DNA of 64,000 bases, taken from NCBI RefSeq assembly GCF_001270495.1, contig NZ_LGUR01000221.1:1-64000 (forward strand), written 5' to 3'. Below the pieces are notes generated by a model that was not told where the DNA came from, ran no database searches, and saw only the letters and a program-made list of their open reading frames with translations. This document shows, in pieces, positions 50,277 to 59,097 of this stretch. The first letter of the stretch is position 1, and each line of letters starts with the position of its first letter. This DNA comes from Streptomyces viridochromogenes. GTDB lineage: Bacteria; Actinomycetota; Actinomycetes; Streptomycetales; Streptomycetaceae. Both the position numbers and the translations under genes were made by a program.

Positions 50277-51074
50277 TCAGCAGGCCCGGCGCCATACCCC
50301 CAGCTCGTACCTCTTCAGCATCGAACTCAGCTTCAGGCGACGCGACTCGGCGCAGAAGCTGCGCGTCGGGACCTCGTACTCGACGTGGAACACCGCCTTG
50401 CCCGCCTTCACGAAGGGGCTCAGGGCCGCGCATTCCCCGTACTGGGCGCACTGTTCGTTGACCGCGAAGTCGAAGTCGCCGACCAGCTCGGGGATCTGGT
50501 CCAGGTCGTTCTTCAGGCCGACCGCCATACCCCGCTCGTGGGCCAGCTCGGCGATCAGACGGTTGTAGCGGAGCTGGTCGGATGCCTTCAGCGGGAAGCC
50601 GGTGCGGTTCTGGTAGCCGTCCATGTTGTCCGGCTCCACCGCGTCGAAGCCCTTCTCGCGGCACATGTCGACACGGGCCGCCATCAAGGGCTCCAGCACG
50701 TCCGTGCGGCGGATGTCGAGCCAGCGCTCGCCCTCCCAGCCGTTGCCCTTGCCGAGCACCGACTTGGGGAACTTCCCGGCGTCGGGGCGCCAGTCCTCCC
50801 ACGCGCCGGTGGAGAGGTAGCAGATGACCTTGCGGCCCTGGTCGTGCAGTGCGGCGACGGTCTTCCCGGACTGGTCGAAGCCGTCGATGTCGTAGACCGG
50901 CACGTCGACGGTGGTGTCGATACGGCCGCGGAGCTGCCACTGCCAGGCCACGCCGGGACGCGGCTGCCAGCGCGAGCCGCTCGGGCCGTCCTCGCCGTCG
51001 TCGGCGTTGTCGGATGCCGTCGTGCAACCCGCGAGCAGGAGAAGCAGAACGGCCAGCGGAATGAGGCGTCTCAC
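50277..51074 (-). CDS. GH114-type (endo-alpha-1,4-polygalactosaminidase-like) lipoprotein
   Basis: A 265-residue exported protein. The GTG at 51074 overlaps the stop of the upstream gene as GTGA. A signal sequence (IPLAVLLLLLAGC) ends in a lipobox Cys. The GH114 domain includes WQWQLRGRID at its start, VICYLSTGAWEDWRPD, FDAVEPDNMDGYQN with acidic residues at the expected active site, and FAVNEQCAQYGEC near the end. GH114 enzymes cleave poly-galactosamine or similar polymers; in Pel systems this domain is part of PelA. It is the last gene of the five-gene minus-strand locus. Confidence 0.88.
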   Translation of the reverse strand: MRRLIPLAVLLLLLAGCTTASDNADDGEDGPSGSRWQPRPGVAWQWQLRGRIDTTVDVPVYDIDGFDQSGKTVAALHDQGRKVICYLSTGAWEDWRPDAGKFPKSVLGKGNGWEGERWLDIRRTDVLEPLMAARVDMCREKGFDAVEPDNMDGYQNRTGFPLKASDQLRYNRLIAELAHERGMAVGLKNDLDQIPELVGDFDFAVNEQCAQYGECAALSPFVKAGKAVFHVEYEVPTRSFCAESRRLKLSSMLKRYELGVWRRAC

Positions 51075-51748
51075 CGAGCGGGCTCCAGGGTGTGCGGCAA
51101 CGTACCCCAAGGATGATCGCCCATCCCCGGCACCGCGCAGTACACGGAGGCACCGCGGGCACGCGCCAGGTCCCCCGGCACCGCCGGATCGACGTCCGCC
51201 GGGACGCCGTACACCAGATGGCACAGGCGCACTCCCCCGCCGCCCCGCCACTGCTGCGGGCCGAGCCGGGTGTACGACGCCCAGGTGCCCTCGAAGGTGA
51301 CGAGGAGGTCGGCGATCCTGGCGTACGAGGGGTGTGGTGCCGTGCCGTGGTTCAGGGCGAGCGTGCCGCAGCCGACGCCCCAGGCCGCCGTCGCGAGTCG
51401 TTGGTAATGGGTGAACTCGGCCCGGCTCACGGCGACTTGGTCGAGGAAGACGCCGTCCGTGCCGTACCAGTCGCGGTGCCGGGTGATGTCGCGTACGACG
51501 TCGGCGTGCGGTCGGCGGCCGTAGTCGGTGTCGGCGTAGCCGAGCACCCGCGCTCCCCCGGAGGGGGTACCCCCGGCTGTTCGCAGGCGGGCCGCGACCT
51601 CGGCGAACGCCGGGTCGGGCTGCTCGCCGGGGCCGCTGGCCGGGTTCAGCACGACCCCGTAGAGGCGGGGCGCGGCCGCGATGATCGCGTCCCACTCGGC
51701 GGGCCGGACGGACGGATGCTCGTAGTAAGGAACCAGCAGATCGTTCAT
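51071..51748 (-). CDS. Spherulin 4-like family protein
   Basis: A 225-residue protein of the spherulation-specific family 4 type, a TIM-barrel-like fold related to GH114 hydrolases. Matching features are LLVPYYEHPSVRPAEWDAI, GVVLNPASGPGEQPDPAF, VLGYADTDYGRRP and GVFLDQVAVSRAEF. It has no signal peptide, so it is probably cytoplasmic. Overlaps with both neighbours (ATGA at 51745-51748, GTGA at 51071-51074) fix its start and show translational coupling in the Pel-like locus. Confidence 0.85.
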   Translation of the reverse strand: MNDLLVPYYEHPSVRPAEWDAIIAAAPRLYGVVLNPASGPGEQPDPAFAEVAARLRTAGGTPSGGARVLGYADTDYGRRPHADVVRDITRHRDWYGTDGVFLDQVAVSRAEFTHYQRLATAAWGVGCGTLALNHGTAPHPSYARIADLLVTFEGTWASYTRLGPQQWRGGGGVRLCHLVYGVPADVDPAVPGDLARARGASVYCAVPGMGDHPWGTLPHTLEPAR

Positions 51749-53265
51749 CGGTGGGCGGTCGCCCTCCCCAACAGGGCGCAGACCAGGACGACCTGGGCCA
51801 CCGCCGCCGTTCCGTGGACAATCAGACCGGCCCAGTGCGGGCTGCCCGTGTGCGTCAGCAGGGCCGCCGTCTGCGCGAGGGCGGCCAGGCAGCAGATCGT
51901 CGCCGCGCCGAGCACCGCGCCGAAGGACTGGAGCAGCAATCCCGTCCACAGGACCACGCCCAGCAGGAACAGACCGGCGAGGCGGACGCCCGCGATGCCC
52001 GCGGCGTGCGGGGCGTGCGGCCACAGGGCCGCGGTGGCGAGGCTGAGCGCGAGCAGGGTGACCAGGTAGGCGGCGAGGCATTCGACGACCGTGAACACCG
52101 TGGTGCGCCGGAACGCCCTCGGTGTGCTGCTGGAGCGCAGGCCCGCGAGGCCGCTGCTGCGGAAGCGGTACAGCAGCCATTCGGCGGGGCCCATGCTCAG
52201 GGTGAGGGCGACTGCGGCGGGGGCCGCCACCGCGCTGTGCTGCTCGCCGGTGAGGGCATCTCCCAGGGCCGCGTGGAGGACCAGGACGCCTGTGGCCAGG
52301 CCGAAGCAGGCGTATGGAAGGGAGCCCAGGACAGGGGGGCCCGTTGTCGGTTGGCGGCTGCGGGTGTGTTGTGGCTGGTCGCGCTCATGCGGCGGCGGCC
52401 GCATATCCGATACGGCCCCGCGCCCCTTGGGGGGTGCCACCTCGCGCAGGCCCAGAAGTACCACCACGGCGAGCGAACCCAGGAGGAGGACTAGACGCGC
52501 GGCGTCCGGTACCGGGTGGACCAGCGCAGTCACCGCTCCCGCCGCCATCGGCAACAGCGCGGCCAGCAGAGCCCGTTCGCGGCCCATGACCAGCAGTACC
52601 GTCGCCGCGCCCAGGTAGACCGACTGGCCGGCCGCGAAAGCCACGGCGGCCGGGTGGGCGACGCCCGCTACGGCCAGCGCGGCCAGGGCACCGAGCAGCG
52701 CGCCGGCCGGGGCGCCCAGGAGCAGCGCGCGGCGGGCGGCACCGCGGTCGCCCAACCCCAGCCACGAGTACGCCCGATGGGCGAGCCCCTGGTTCCAGGT
52801 CCACCCGACCAGGGCGCCGGCCAGTAGTGGGACCGTGCCCGCGGGGAGGCCGACGTCGTCCCGCGGCCCCGCGAGCAGGGGGGCGCCGAGGACGTAGCCG
52901 AAGCCGGGGAGGGCGAAGACCACGCCTCTGAGCAGGCAGCCGAGCAGGCCGATCCGCCACGGGTCGTGGACCGGGCTCTCGGGCTCCGGGTATCGGCGCT
53001 CGACCCGCTCGTAGAGCTCCTCGGCCAGGGCGAAGGAGTTCTTCACGCCGTAGCGCTCGCGTATCTGGTCGTCGGACAGGCCGTCGGACTCCAGCAGCGC
53101 GGCGATCTCGTCCGGGTGGACGGCGGCGGCTATGAAGTCGTCGAGGCGTTCGGCGAGTTCGTCGAGGGGGTCGGGCTGCGCCCAGCTGGGTGTGGTGCGC
53201 TGGCGCGGGATGGCGGGCAGGGTGTCGGGGCGGGAGCCGGGCGGCATCCAGATGCTTCCGCTCAC
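51745..53265 (-). CDS. Polytopic membrane protein of the Pel-like locus, with an in-frame repeat insertion
   Basis: A 506-residue protein with a roughly 100-residue soluble N-terminal segment and about ten to twelve hydrophobic helices after it. The order in the locus (next to PelF-like glycosyltransferase) suggests a transporter like PelG, but I see no sequence proof. Around residues 275-308 the chain suddenly becomes polar and basic (REVAPPKGRGAVSDMRPPPHER...RQPTTGP), exactly where a copy of the dispersed repeat lies in the DNA (52342-52437). Helices resume on both sides, so the insert seems to sit in a loop. Start GTG overlaps the glycosyltransferase stop. Confidence 0.8.
   Translation of the reverse strand: MSGSIWMPPGSRPDTLPAIPRQRTTPSWAQPDPLDELAERLDDFIAAAVHPDEIAALLESDGLSDDQIRERYGVKNSFALAEELYERVERRYPEPESPVHDPWRIGLLGCLLRGVVFALPGFGYVLGAPLLAGPRDDVGLPAGTVPLLAGALVGWTWNQGLAHRAYSWLGLGDRGAARRALLLGAPAGALLGALAALAVAGVAHPAAVAFAAGQSVYLGAATVLLVMGRERALLAALLPMAAGAVTALVHPVPDAARLVLLLGSLAVVVLLGLREVAPPKGRGAVSDMRPPPHERDQPQHTRSRQPTTGPPVLGSLPYACFGLATGVLVLHAALGDALTGEQHSAVAAPAAVALTLSMGPAEWLLYRFRSSGLAGLRSSSTPRAFRRTTVFTVVECLAAYLVTLLALSLATAALWPHAPHAAGIAGVRLAGLFLLGVVLWTGLLLQSFGAVLGAATICCLAALAQTAALLTHTGSPHWAGLIVHGTAAVAQVVLVCALLGRATAHR
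52342..52437 (+). repeat. Dispersed palindromic repeat, copy E, inside a coding region
   Basis: The extended element (GTTGTCGG...TGCGGGTGTG, then GTTGTGGCTGGTCGCGC, GCGGCGGCCGC, GGCCCCGCGCCCCTTGG) lies within the membrane protein gene. Its length of about 96 bases keeps the frame, adding about 32 codons. Confidence 0.85.
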
Positions 53266-54785
53266 CAGCCGGTTCCGTCCGTCGCGACCTTCTCGTACCA
53301 GGGGTCGCGCAGTTCTAGGGTCCAGTCGGCGACGGTTTCGAGCGTGGGCTCGTACACCTCGGTGCTGCCCGCGAGCTCCTGGTAGATCGTCCGGAAATTG
53401 TCCACGGAGCGGCGGAGTGTGAAGCGGTCGATCACGCGCTGTCGGGACAACTCGCCCAGTTCACGGCGCCGTTCGTCGTCCCTCAGCAGTGTCAGTGCGG
53501 CAGCCGCCATCTTCTCCGGCTCACGCGGCGGGACGACCAGTCCCGTGTCGCCGACGGCCTCGCGCACTCCCCCGACGTCCGTCGAGACCGTCGTACGGCC
53601 GCAGGACATGGCCTCGATGATGGAGAACGGGAAGCCCTCGGAGATCGACGACAGCATGACGACGTGGCCGGCTGCGTAGGCGCGCCAGACCTCGCTGATG
53701 CGGCCCTCGAAGGTCAGGCCGTCCGTCAGGCCGAGTTCGGCGGCGAGCTTCTCCAGTCTGGTGCGGTAGGCCTCGCCGCCGGGCGGGACCGGGCCGAACA
53801 GCCGCAGGCGGGTTTCCGGGAGTTCGGCGCGGACCATGGCGTAGGCGCGCAGCAGGGTCTCCAGGTCCTTGATGGGGTCGACGCGGCCGCACCAGGTGAG
53901 CGTGGGGACCTCGGGCTCGGGGCCGGCGTGCGGGAAGGCGTGCGGGTCGACGCCGTTGTAGACCGTGCGGATCTTGTCGGCGTCGGCGCCGCCGCGCTCC
54001 TCCCAGCGGCGGTTGTACTGGTTGCAGGGTGTGATCAGGTCGGCCGTGCGGTAACCGTGTGAATTCAGTTCACGGTAGAAGCCGAGCATGAACGCCTTGA
54101 CGGGCCAGCGCTGGGCGCCGCCGCGGTAACCGATATAGCGCTCGCGCAGATAGATGCCGTGCTCGGTGAGGAGGAAGGGCACGCCGTCCAGCGTGCGGGC
54201 GGCGAGCGCGGGGAGGGTGGCGAGGCCGCTGCTCACCGCGTGGGCGACGGAGTCCTCGGGGATGCGGATCCCGAGCGGGCGCAGGGCGTGTTCCAGCAGG
54301 TCGGTCGCGGTGAGGGCGTCGTGCACGGTCGGGCGGGCGGCCGCGGTCGGCAGATGCGGCATCGTCCATATCCACATCAGCGAGCGCAGTGCGGATTCCG
54401 TGCGCAGGGCCGCCGACAGGCGTCCGTCGCGGGCGAGTCCGGCCAGCTCGTCCAGGGCCTCGCCGAAGTCGCAGTGCGCCTCGGGGTCGAGGAAGGAGAG
54501 CAGGAAGCGCTCGTAGGAGTCGGTGAAACGGCGCCTTGCCCTGCCGTACGGCGCTCGTTTGCGCCCCGGACGCGGGCCCCAGGTCGGTACCGAGGTGTGC
54601 CGGTAGACGTTGGGCGGCAGCTCCCAGCTGACGGGTTCGCGGCCCGTGCCGGTGAGCGACACGACGTGGAAGTCGACCTCCGGCATGCCCTTGACGAGCT
54701 GGTCGCACCAGGTGCTGACGCCACCGTGGACATGCGGATACGTGCCTTCGGTGAGCATGGTGACATGACGGCCCGTGCGCATCAT
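53262..54785 (-). CDS. GT4 glycosyltransferase, PelF-like
   Basis: A 507-residue glycosyltransferase, the same length as PelF as I recall. It begins GRHVTMLTEGTYPHVHGGVSTWCDQLV, the typical start of the PelF N-terminal (DUF3492) domain (about 1-270). The GT4 domain (about 290-470) contains YNGVDPHAFP, TLTWCGRVDPIKDLETLL and the EX7E motif in SEGFPFSIIEAMSCG. It would polymerise a sugar, probably N-acetylgalactosamine/glucosamine if the Pel analogy holds. The ATG at 54785 has AGGGGGGAA upstream and overlaps with the downstream gene keep translation coupled. Confidence 0.93.
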   Translation of the reverse strand: MMRTGRHVTMLTEGTYPHVHGGVSTWCDQLVKGMPEVDFHVVSLTGTGREPVSWELPPNVYRHTSVPTWGPRPGRKRAPYGRARRRFTDSYERFLLSFLDPEAHCDFGEALDELAGLARDGRLSAALRTESALRSLMWIWTMPHLPTAAARPTVHDALTATDLLEHALRPLGIRIPEDSVAHAVSSGLATLPALAARTLDGVPFLLTEHGIYLRERYIGYRGGAQRWPVKAFMLGFYRELNSHGYRTADLITPCNQYNRRWEERGGADADKIRTVYNGVDPHAFPHAGPEPEVPTLTWCGRVDPIKDLETLLRAYAMVRAELPETRLRLFGPVPPGGEAYRTRLEKLAAELGLTDGLTFEGRISEVWRAYAAGHVVMLSSISEGFPFSIIEAMSCGRTTVSTDVGGVREAVGDTGLVVPPREPEKMAAAALTLLRDDERRRELGELSRQRVIDRFTLRRSVDNFRTIYQELAGSTEVYEPTLETVADWTLELRDPWYEKVATDGTGW

Positions 54786-54893
54786 GCGAGTTCCCCCCTG
54801 TGGAACAAAAGGTGATGCTGCGGCTCGGAAGCGCACCCCGGCGGGTCGGTCGTGAAGTGTGCCGGGGTGCGCCTGAGATCCGGCCGGGCCGCC

Positions 54894-56930
54894 CTACGAC
54901 GGCAGCTTCAGCTTCAGAGCGCTCTGCAGCAGCGCCGGCGTGGTCCAGGCCGACCGCTCCCCCGCATACGGCGTCCCGAACGCGGTCGTGCTGAGCAGGA
55001 GTTGCTTGGTGGTCCCCTCCGGGGCGGTCACCGGGATCTGGGTCCCGGACGGTGCGGTGACGGTGACGGTGTTGCCGATGCGGTAGGCCGTGACGGAGCC
55101 CTTCGCCAGGGCGGTCTGCCAGGCGGCGCGGCGCTGGAGCTCGGTGCCGATGGCACTCTGGGCGAGGTTCTCCACCGGGGTGTTGTCGGCGAAGAGTGAC
55201 TGGTAGTCGGCGAGCACCTTGTCCAGGACCGGGTACAGCGTCCGGTCCTCGGCCAGGTTGGACTGATGCGCGTAGTGCGGGCGCGGGTCGTTGCTGATCA
55301 CGTGTCCGAGGGCGGTGCGGGCCTCCAGCGGGACGATGTACTCGTCGTACCCGGTGGCCGGGTCCAGCGGGTCGGCCAGACAGGTGGAGGCGGGGTTGTT
55401 CTCGCAGACGCCGCTGCCGCCGTCGGCCGTGGCGGTGTAGATCCAGTTGTACTCGTCGACCATCTCCTCCTCGGTGCCCACGTTGTAGTACACGTTCATC
55501 GGGTGCCGGGGCACGGTCCGGGCCGCGCCGACCGAACGCTGGGCGGGGTCACGGGAGTTGTCCGAGGCGATCCACTTGACGCCGTTGTCGGCGAGGGCGC
55601 CGGCCAGGTTGGGGTTGTCGTCGGGCTGCTGCGGCAGGGTCCTCAGACCCGAGTGCTCGCCGGTCACGAGTTCCGTGCGGTCGAGCGGCAGCCCCTTGCC
55701 GACACCCCAGTTGTGGTTGTCCCTGATCTGCGCGGAGATGTCCGCACGGCTCATGTACCGGGTGGTGCCGTCGGCGTTCTTGGCGCAGCTCCACGGGACG
55801 GTCGAGGTGTCCTGGACGCAGCCGAGGAACGGGTGCGTGTAGGTGTGGTTGATCCAGCGGTACTGCGCCTTGTCGGCGAGCAGCCGGTCGGTGAGCGCGT
55901 CGGTGCCGCCGTTCTCGCTCTTCCACTCCTCGCCGGAGCCGGCGTTGTAGACCATGTCCAGCTTGAAGCCGCGCTGGCGCTGCCACTGCGCGGCGTGGAC
56001 CGCGTCCTCGGCCGTCATCCGGATCGGCGGTGCCTCCCCGCCACCGCCGCCCACGCAGTCGATGTCACCGGGCGTGCAGTTGCGTTCGGTGTCCCAGCGG
56101 GCGTCGGGCGCGAAGACGTCGTCGACATGCACCGCGAAGTAGTTGCGTGCCTGCCCCAGGTGCACGCCCTGCGTCAGCCATTCGACGATGCCCCGGGCGA
56201 GGACCCGGAACTGCTGCTGGTACTCGTTGTACGCGAAGGTCACCACCAGCTCGCGGCGCCCGTCGTGGCTGTACTCGCCGATCAGGCTGCCGCGCCCGGA
56301 GCCGGCGGGCACGGGGACGTCGACGTAGCTGGTGAATCCGGTACGGGGCCGTGCGGCGAAGCCGTAACTCTCCAGTACGGCCGCGTCGTTGTCCTCGAAC
56401 GTGAAGGCGCCGTCGAGGTAGCCGAAGTACCCCGCCTTGCCCGCGGTCGTGACGGCCGCCTCGCGCCCGTCGAGGGATCCGGCCCAGCCGCCCTCGCTGG
56501 TGTAGTCGAGACCGACGCCCGGGTGGGCCCAGGTGTAGGCGTCGACCTGCGGGATGCCGTAGGTCCGCTCGTAGCTCTCCAGCGCGCTCTGTTCGGCCGA
56601 ACCCTCGCCGAAGGGCGCCTCGTTGGGCAGGACGACGCCCTGGTACTTGGCGCGGGGCGTGCCGTTCACCGTGTCGCTGAGGAACGCGCCGGTGATGGTC
56701 GGGCGGCTCGCGTCGTTCAGGTCGACGGTCGTGTACGGGATGCCGGTGCTCTTGAGCTGGGCGGTGATGGCCCGGACGGGGCTGTCGCCGTTGTCCACGA
56801 CCAGCACCCTGAGATCGATGCGCGGCTGCGCGGCGGCCGCGGCGCCGGGCACTCCCAGCCCCAGCGCCAGCAGACCGGTGGCCACCACGACAGCGGCCGG
56901 GTTTCTCCATCTGTGCGCACTCTGCGCCAT
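54894..56930 (-). CDS. Secreted polysaccharide deacetylase-like protein
   Basis: A 678-residue secreted protein. The signal peptide (PAAVVVATGLLALGLGVPGAAAAAQ) is followed by an about 220-residue N-terminal domain and then a NodB-like deacetylase region: FAVHVDDVFAPD gives the paired Asp, WINHTYTHPFLG gives the HxxxH metal motif, and AHQSNLAED lies near the C-terminal active site. The order of motifs fits CE4/CE18-type enzymes, such as the PelA deacetylase domain. It is the first gene of the locus; the ATG at 56930 has AAGGGG upstream. In Pseudomonas PelA the hydrolase and deacetylase are one protein; here they seem split. Confidence 0.85.
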   Translation of the reverse strand: MAQSAHRWRNPAAVVVATGLLALGLGVPGAAAAAQPRIDLRVLVVDNGDSPVRAITAQLKSTGIPYTTVDLNDASRPTITGAFLSDTVNGTPRAKYQGVVLPNEAPFGEGSAEQSALESYERTYGIPQVDAYTWAHPGVGLDYTSEGGWAGSLDGREAAVTTAGKAGYFGYLDGAFTFEDNDAAVLESYGFAARPRTGFTSYVDVPVPAGSGRGSLIGEYSHDGRRELVVTFAYNEYQQQFRVLARGIVEWLTQGVHLGQARNYFAVHVDDVFAPDARWDTERNCTPGDIDCVGGGGGEAPPIRMTAEDAVHAAQWQRQRGFKLDMVYNAGSGEEWKSENGGTDALTDRLLADKAQYRWINHTYTHPFLGCVQDTSTVPWSCAKNADGTTRYMSRADISAQIRDNHNWGVGKGLPLDRTELVTGEHSGLRTLPQQPDDNPNLAGALADNGVKWIASDNSRDPAQRSVGAARTVPRHPMNVYYNVGTEEEMVDEYNWIYTATADGGSGVCENNPASTCLADPLDPATGYDEYIVPLEARTALGHVISNDPRPHYAHQSNLAEDRTLYPVLDKVLADYQSLFADNTPVENLAQSAIGTELQRRAAWQTALAKGSVTAYRIGNTVTVTAPSGTQIPVTAPEGTTKQLLLSTTAFGTPYAGERSAWTTPALLQSALKLKLPS

Positions 56931-57043
56931 AGATCGCCCCTTCCCCCCAGAAGATCCCCTTATGGCCGCTTGCGGTGAACCGGCGGAGGATCCGTGGAAA
57001 TCATGCAAAGCGGCAAGCTGACGGCTCACCGGAACCAGACGAG

Positions 57044-57059
57044 TGTGACTCAGCTCACC
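57044..57059. promoter_or_regulatory. Crp-like site upstream of the Pel-like locus
   Basis: TGTGA-CTCAGC-TCACC matches the CRP consensus TGTGA-N6-TCACA at nine of ten positions. It lies 114-129 bases before the deacetylase start in the 369-base divergent spacer 56931-57299, which otherwise shows a TGAGCG-AA-CGCTCA inverted repeat at 57117-57130 and no gene. Confidence 0.4.
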
Positions 57060-57299
57060 GGGGTGGAGGATCGCGAAATGACCATGACGCCACCGACAGG
57101 TGAACGCCCGCAGGAATGAGCGAACGCTCACACGAGCGTAGGCTCGTCCCGAGTGTTCGCCGTACCGGGGAAGGCCCCGCTGATACCGCACCCGCCGATA
57201 CCGCACCCGTAGGTCGGAACTAGGGTCGGCCGTCGGGCCCGGTCGACCCACACTATTCGGCCATCACAAACTTCACATCGGAAGCGAGATTCCACCACC

Positions 57300-58841
57300 G
57301 TGACTGCTCTCACTCTCAGCACCGCCGCGGCGCCCGGCCTGCGGGCCGACGCGATCGTGATCGGTGTCGCCAAGGGCTCTGGTCCCAAGGCCACGGGTCC
57401 GGTCGTCGCACCGGGCGCCGAGGCCGTGGACAAGGCGTACGACGGCAAGCTCGCCGGTGTCCTGGAGACCCTCGGTGCCTCGGGTGCCGAGGGCGAGGTG
57501 ACGAAGCTCCCCGCGCCCGCCGGTTTCAAGGCCCCGCTCGTGGTGGCGGTGGGCCTGGGTGCCGCGCCGGAGAAGGACGCCGAGTACGACGGCGAGGCGC
57601 TGCGCAAGGCCGCCGGGGTCGCCGCCCGCGCCCTCGCCGGTTCGAAGAAGGCCGCGTTCGCGCTGCCGCTGAACGACGCCGGCGACATCGGTGCCGTCGC
57701 CGAGGGCGTGCTGCTCGGTGCGTACTCCTTCGACGCCTACAAGGACAACGGCAAGAACGCGTCGGCCAGGAAGAACGGCAAGGCCCCCCTCGCCGAGGCC
57801 GCGCTGCTCGGCGGCAAGCCCCGCGACAAGGAGCACAAGGCCGCCGTCGAGCGCGCCACCGCCGTCGTCGAGGAGCTCAACCGCGCCCGCGACCTGGTCA
57901 ACACCCCGCCCAACGACCTCACCCCCGAGTCCTTCGCCGCGATCGCCACGGCGGCGGGCAAGGAGCACGGCATCAAGGTGCAGGTGCTCGACGAGAAGGC
58001 GCTGACCAAGGGCGGCTACGGCGGCATCCTCGGCGTCGGCTCCGGGTCCGCGGCCGGTCCGCGGCTGGTGAAGCTGTCGTACACGCACGCCAAGGCGGAC
58101 AAGCACCTCGCCCTCGTCGGCAAGGGCATCACCTACGACTCGGGCGGCATCTCGCTGAAGCCGGCCGGGCACAACGAGACGATGAAGTGCGACATGAGCG
58201 GCGCGGCCGCCGTGTTCGCCGCCGTGGTCGCCGCCGCTCGGCTGGGCCTTGAGGTCAACATCACCGGGTGGCTGGCGCTGGCCGAGAACATGCCCTCGGG
58301 CTCCGCCGTGCGCCCCGGTGACGTGCTGCGCATGTACAGCGGCAAGACCGTCGAGGTCCTCAACACGGACGCCGAGGGGCGGCTGGTGCTGGCGGACGCC
58401 CTCTGGGCCGCGTCGCAGGAGAAGCCGGACGCGATCGTGGACGTCGCGACGCTCACGGGTGCCATGGTGCTGGCGCTCGGCAACCGCACGTTCGCTGTGA
58501 TGGGCAACGACGACGCGTTCCGCACCGCGGTCCTGGAGGCGGCCGAGGAGGTCGGTGAGGCGTCCTGGCCGATGCCGCTGCCGGAGCACCTGCGCAAGGG
58601 GATGGACTCACCGACCGCCGACATCGCCAACATGGGTGAGCGCATGGGCGGTGGCCTGGTCGCGGGTCTCTTCCTGCGCGAGTTCGTGGGCGAGGGGATC
58701 ACCTGGGCGCACCTGGACATCGCGGGGCCGGCGTTCAACGAGGGCGGGCCTTTCGGGTACACGCCGAAGGGCGGCACCGGCAGCGCGGTACGGACCCTGG
58801 TCCGGCTCGCTGAACTCACCGCGGCCGGCGACCTGGGGTGA
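57300..58841 (+). CDS. pepA: Leucyl aminopeptidase (M17)
   Basis: A 513-residue cytosolic metallo-aminopeptidase. The catalytic C-terminal domain includes the M17 signature NTDAEGRLVLADALW, the metal-binding GKGITYDSGGISLKP and DMSGAAAV, and ALAENMPSGSA. The N-terminal domain (about 1-180) is variable and may bind DNA in some homologues. The GTG at 57300 is used. A hairpin with near-perfect stems follows the stop. It removes N-terminal amino acids, mainly Leu, from peptides. Confidence 0.95.
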   Translation: MTALTLSTAAAPGLRADAIVIGVAKGSGPKATGPVVAPGAEAVDKAYDGKLAGVLETLGASGAEGEVTKLPAPAGFKAPLVVAVGLGAAPEKDAEYDGEALRKAAGVAARALAGSKKAAFALPLNDAGDIGAVAEGVLLGAYSFDAYKDNGKNASARKNGKAPLAEAALLGGKPRDKEHKAAVERATAVVEELNRARDLVNTPPNDLTPESFAAIATAAGKEHGIKVQVLDEKALTKGGYGGILGVGSGSAAGPRLVKLSYTHAKADKHLALVGKGITYDSGGISLKPAGHNETMKCDMSGAAAVFAAVVAAARLGLEVNITGWLALAENMPSGSAVRPGDVLRMYSGKTVEVLNTDAEGRLVLADALWAASQEKPDAIVDVATLTGAMVLALGNRTFAVMGNDDAFRTAVLEAAEEVGEASWPMPLPEHLRKGMDSPTADIANMGERMGGGLVAGLFLREFVGEGITWAHLDIAGPAFNEGGPFGYTPKGGTGSAVRTLVRLAELTAAGDLG

Positions 58842-58850
58842 GGTTCCTCT

Positions 58851-58897
58851 GAACAGAAGGGGGCTCCGCGCGCGGGTAGGGCGGGGCCCCCTTGTTC
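58851..58897 (+). terminator. Terminator after pepA
   Basis: GAACA-GAAGGGGGC and GCCCCCTT-GTTC pair with a small bulge around a long loop. It lies nine bases after the pepA stop. Confidence 0.75.
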
Positions 58898-59097
58898 ATG
58901 CGCCTCGCGCATCCGCTCAACTGAACGTGGGACGTCTCACACACCGGCCCGGCGTCTCGTTCGGTGTGGACAAGTGCGAAGATGGGGCTCGGCAGGACAG
59001 GGCCCCCACCACAGGGCCGAAGAAAGAGCGGCCGGACACCAGCCGCCGCCCGGTCACCGACGACCGGCGTACGGCGCACATGCATGGAGGACGTGAC

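Noticed and set aside
51071..56930. A biosynthetic gene cluster for a small molecule
   Set aside because: The glycosyltransferase, hydrolase and deacetylase set points to a polysaccharide; no polyketide, peptide or terpene enzyme is present.
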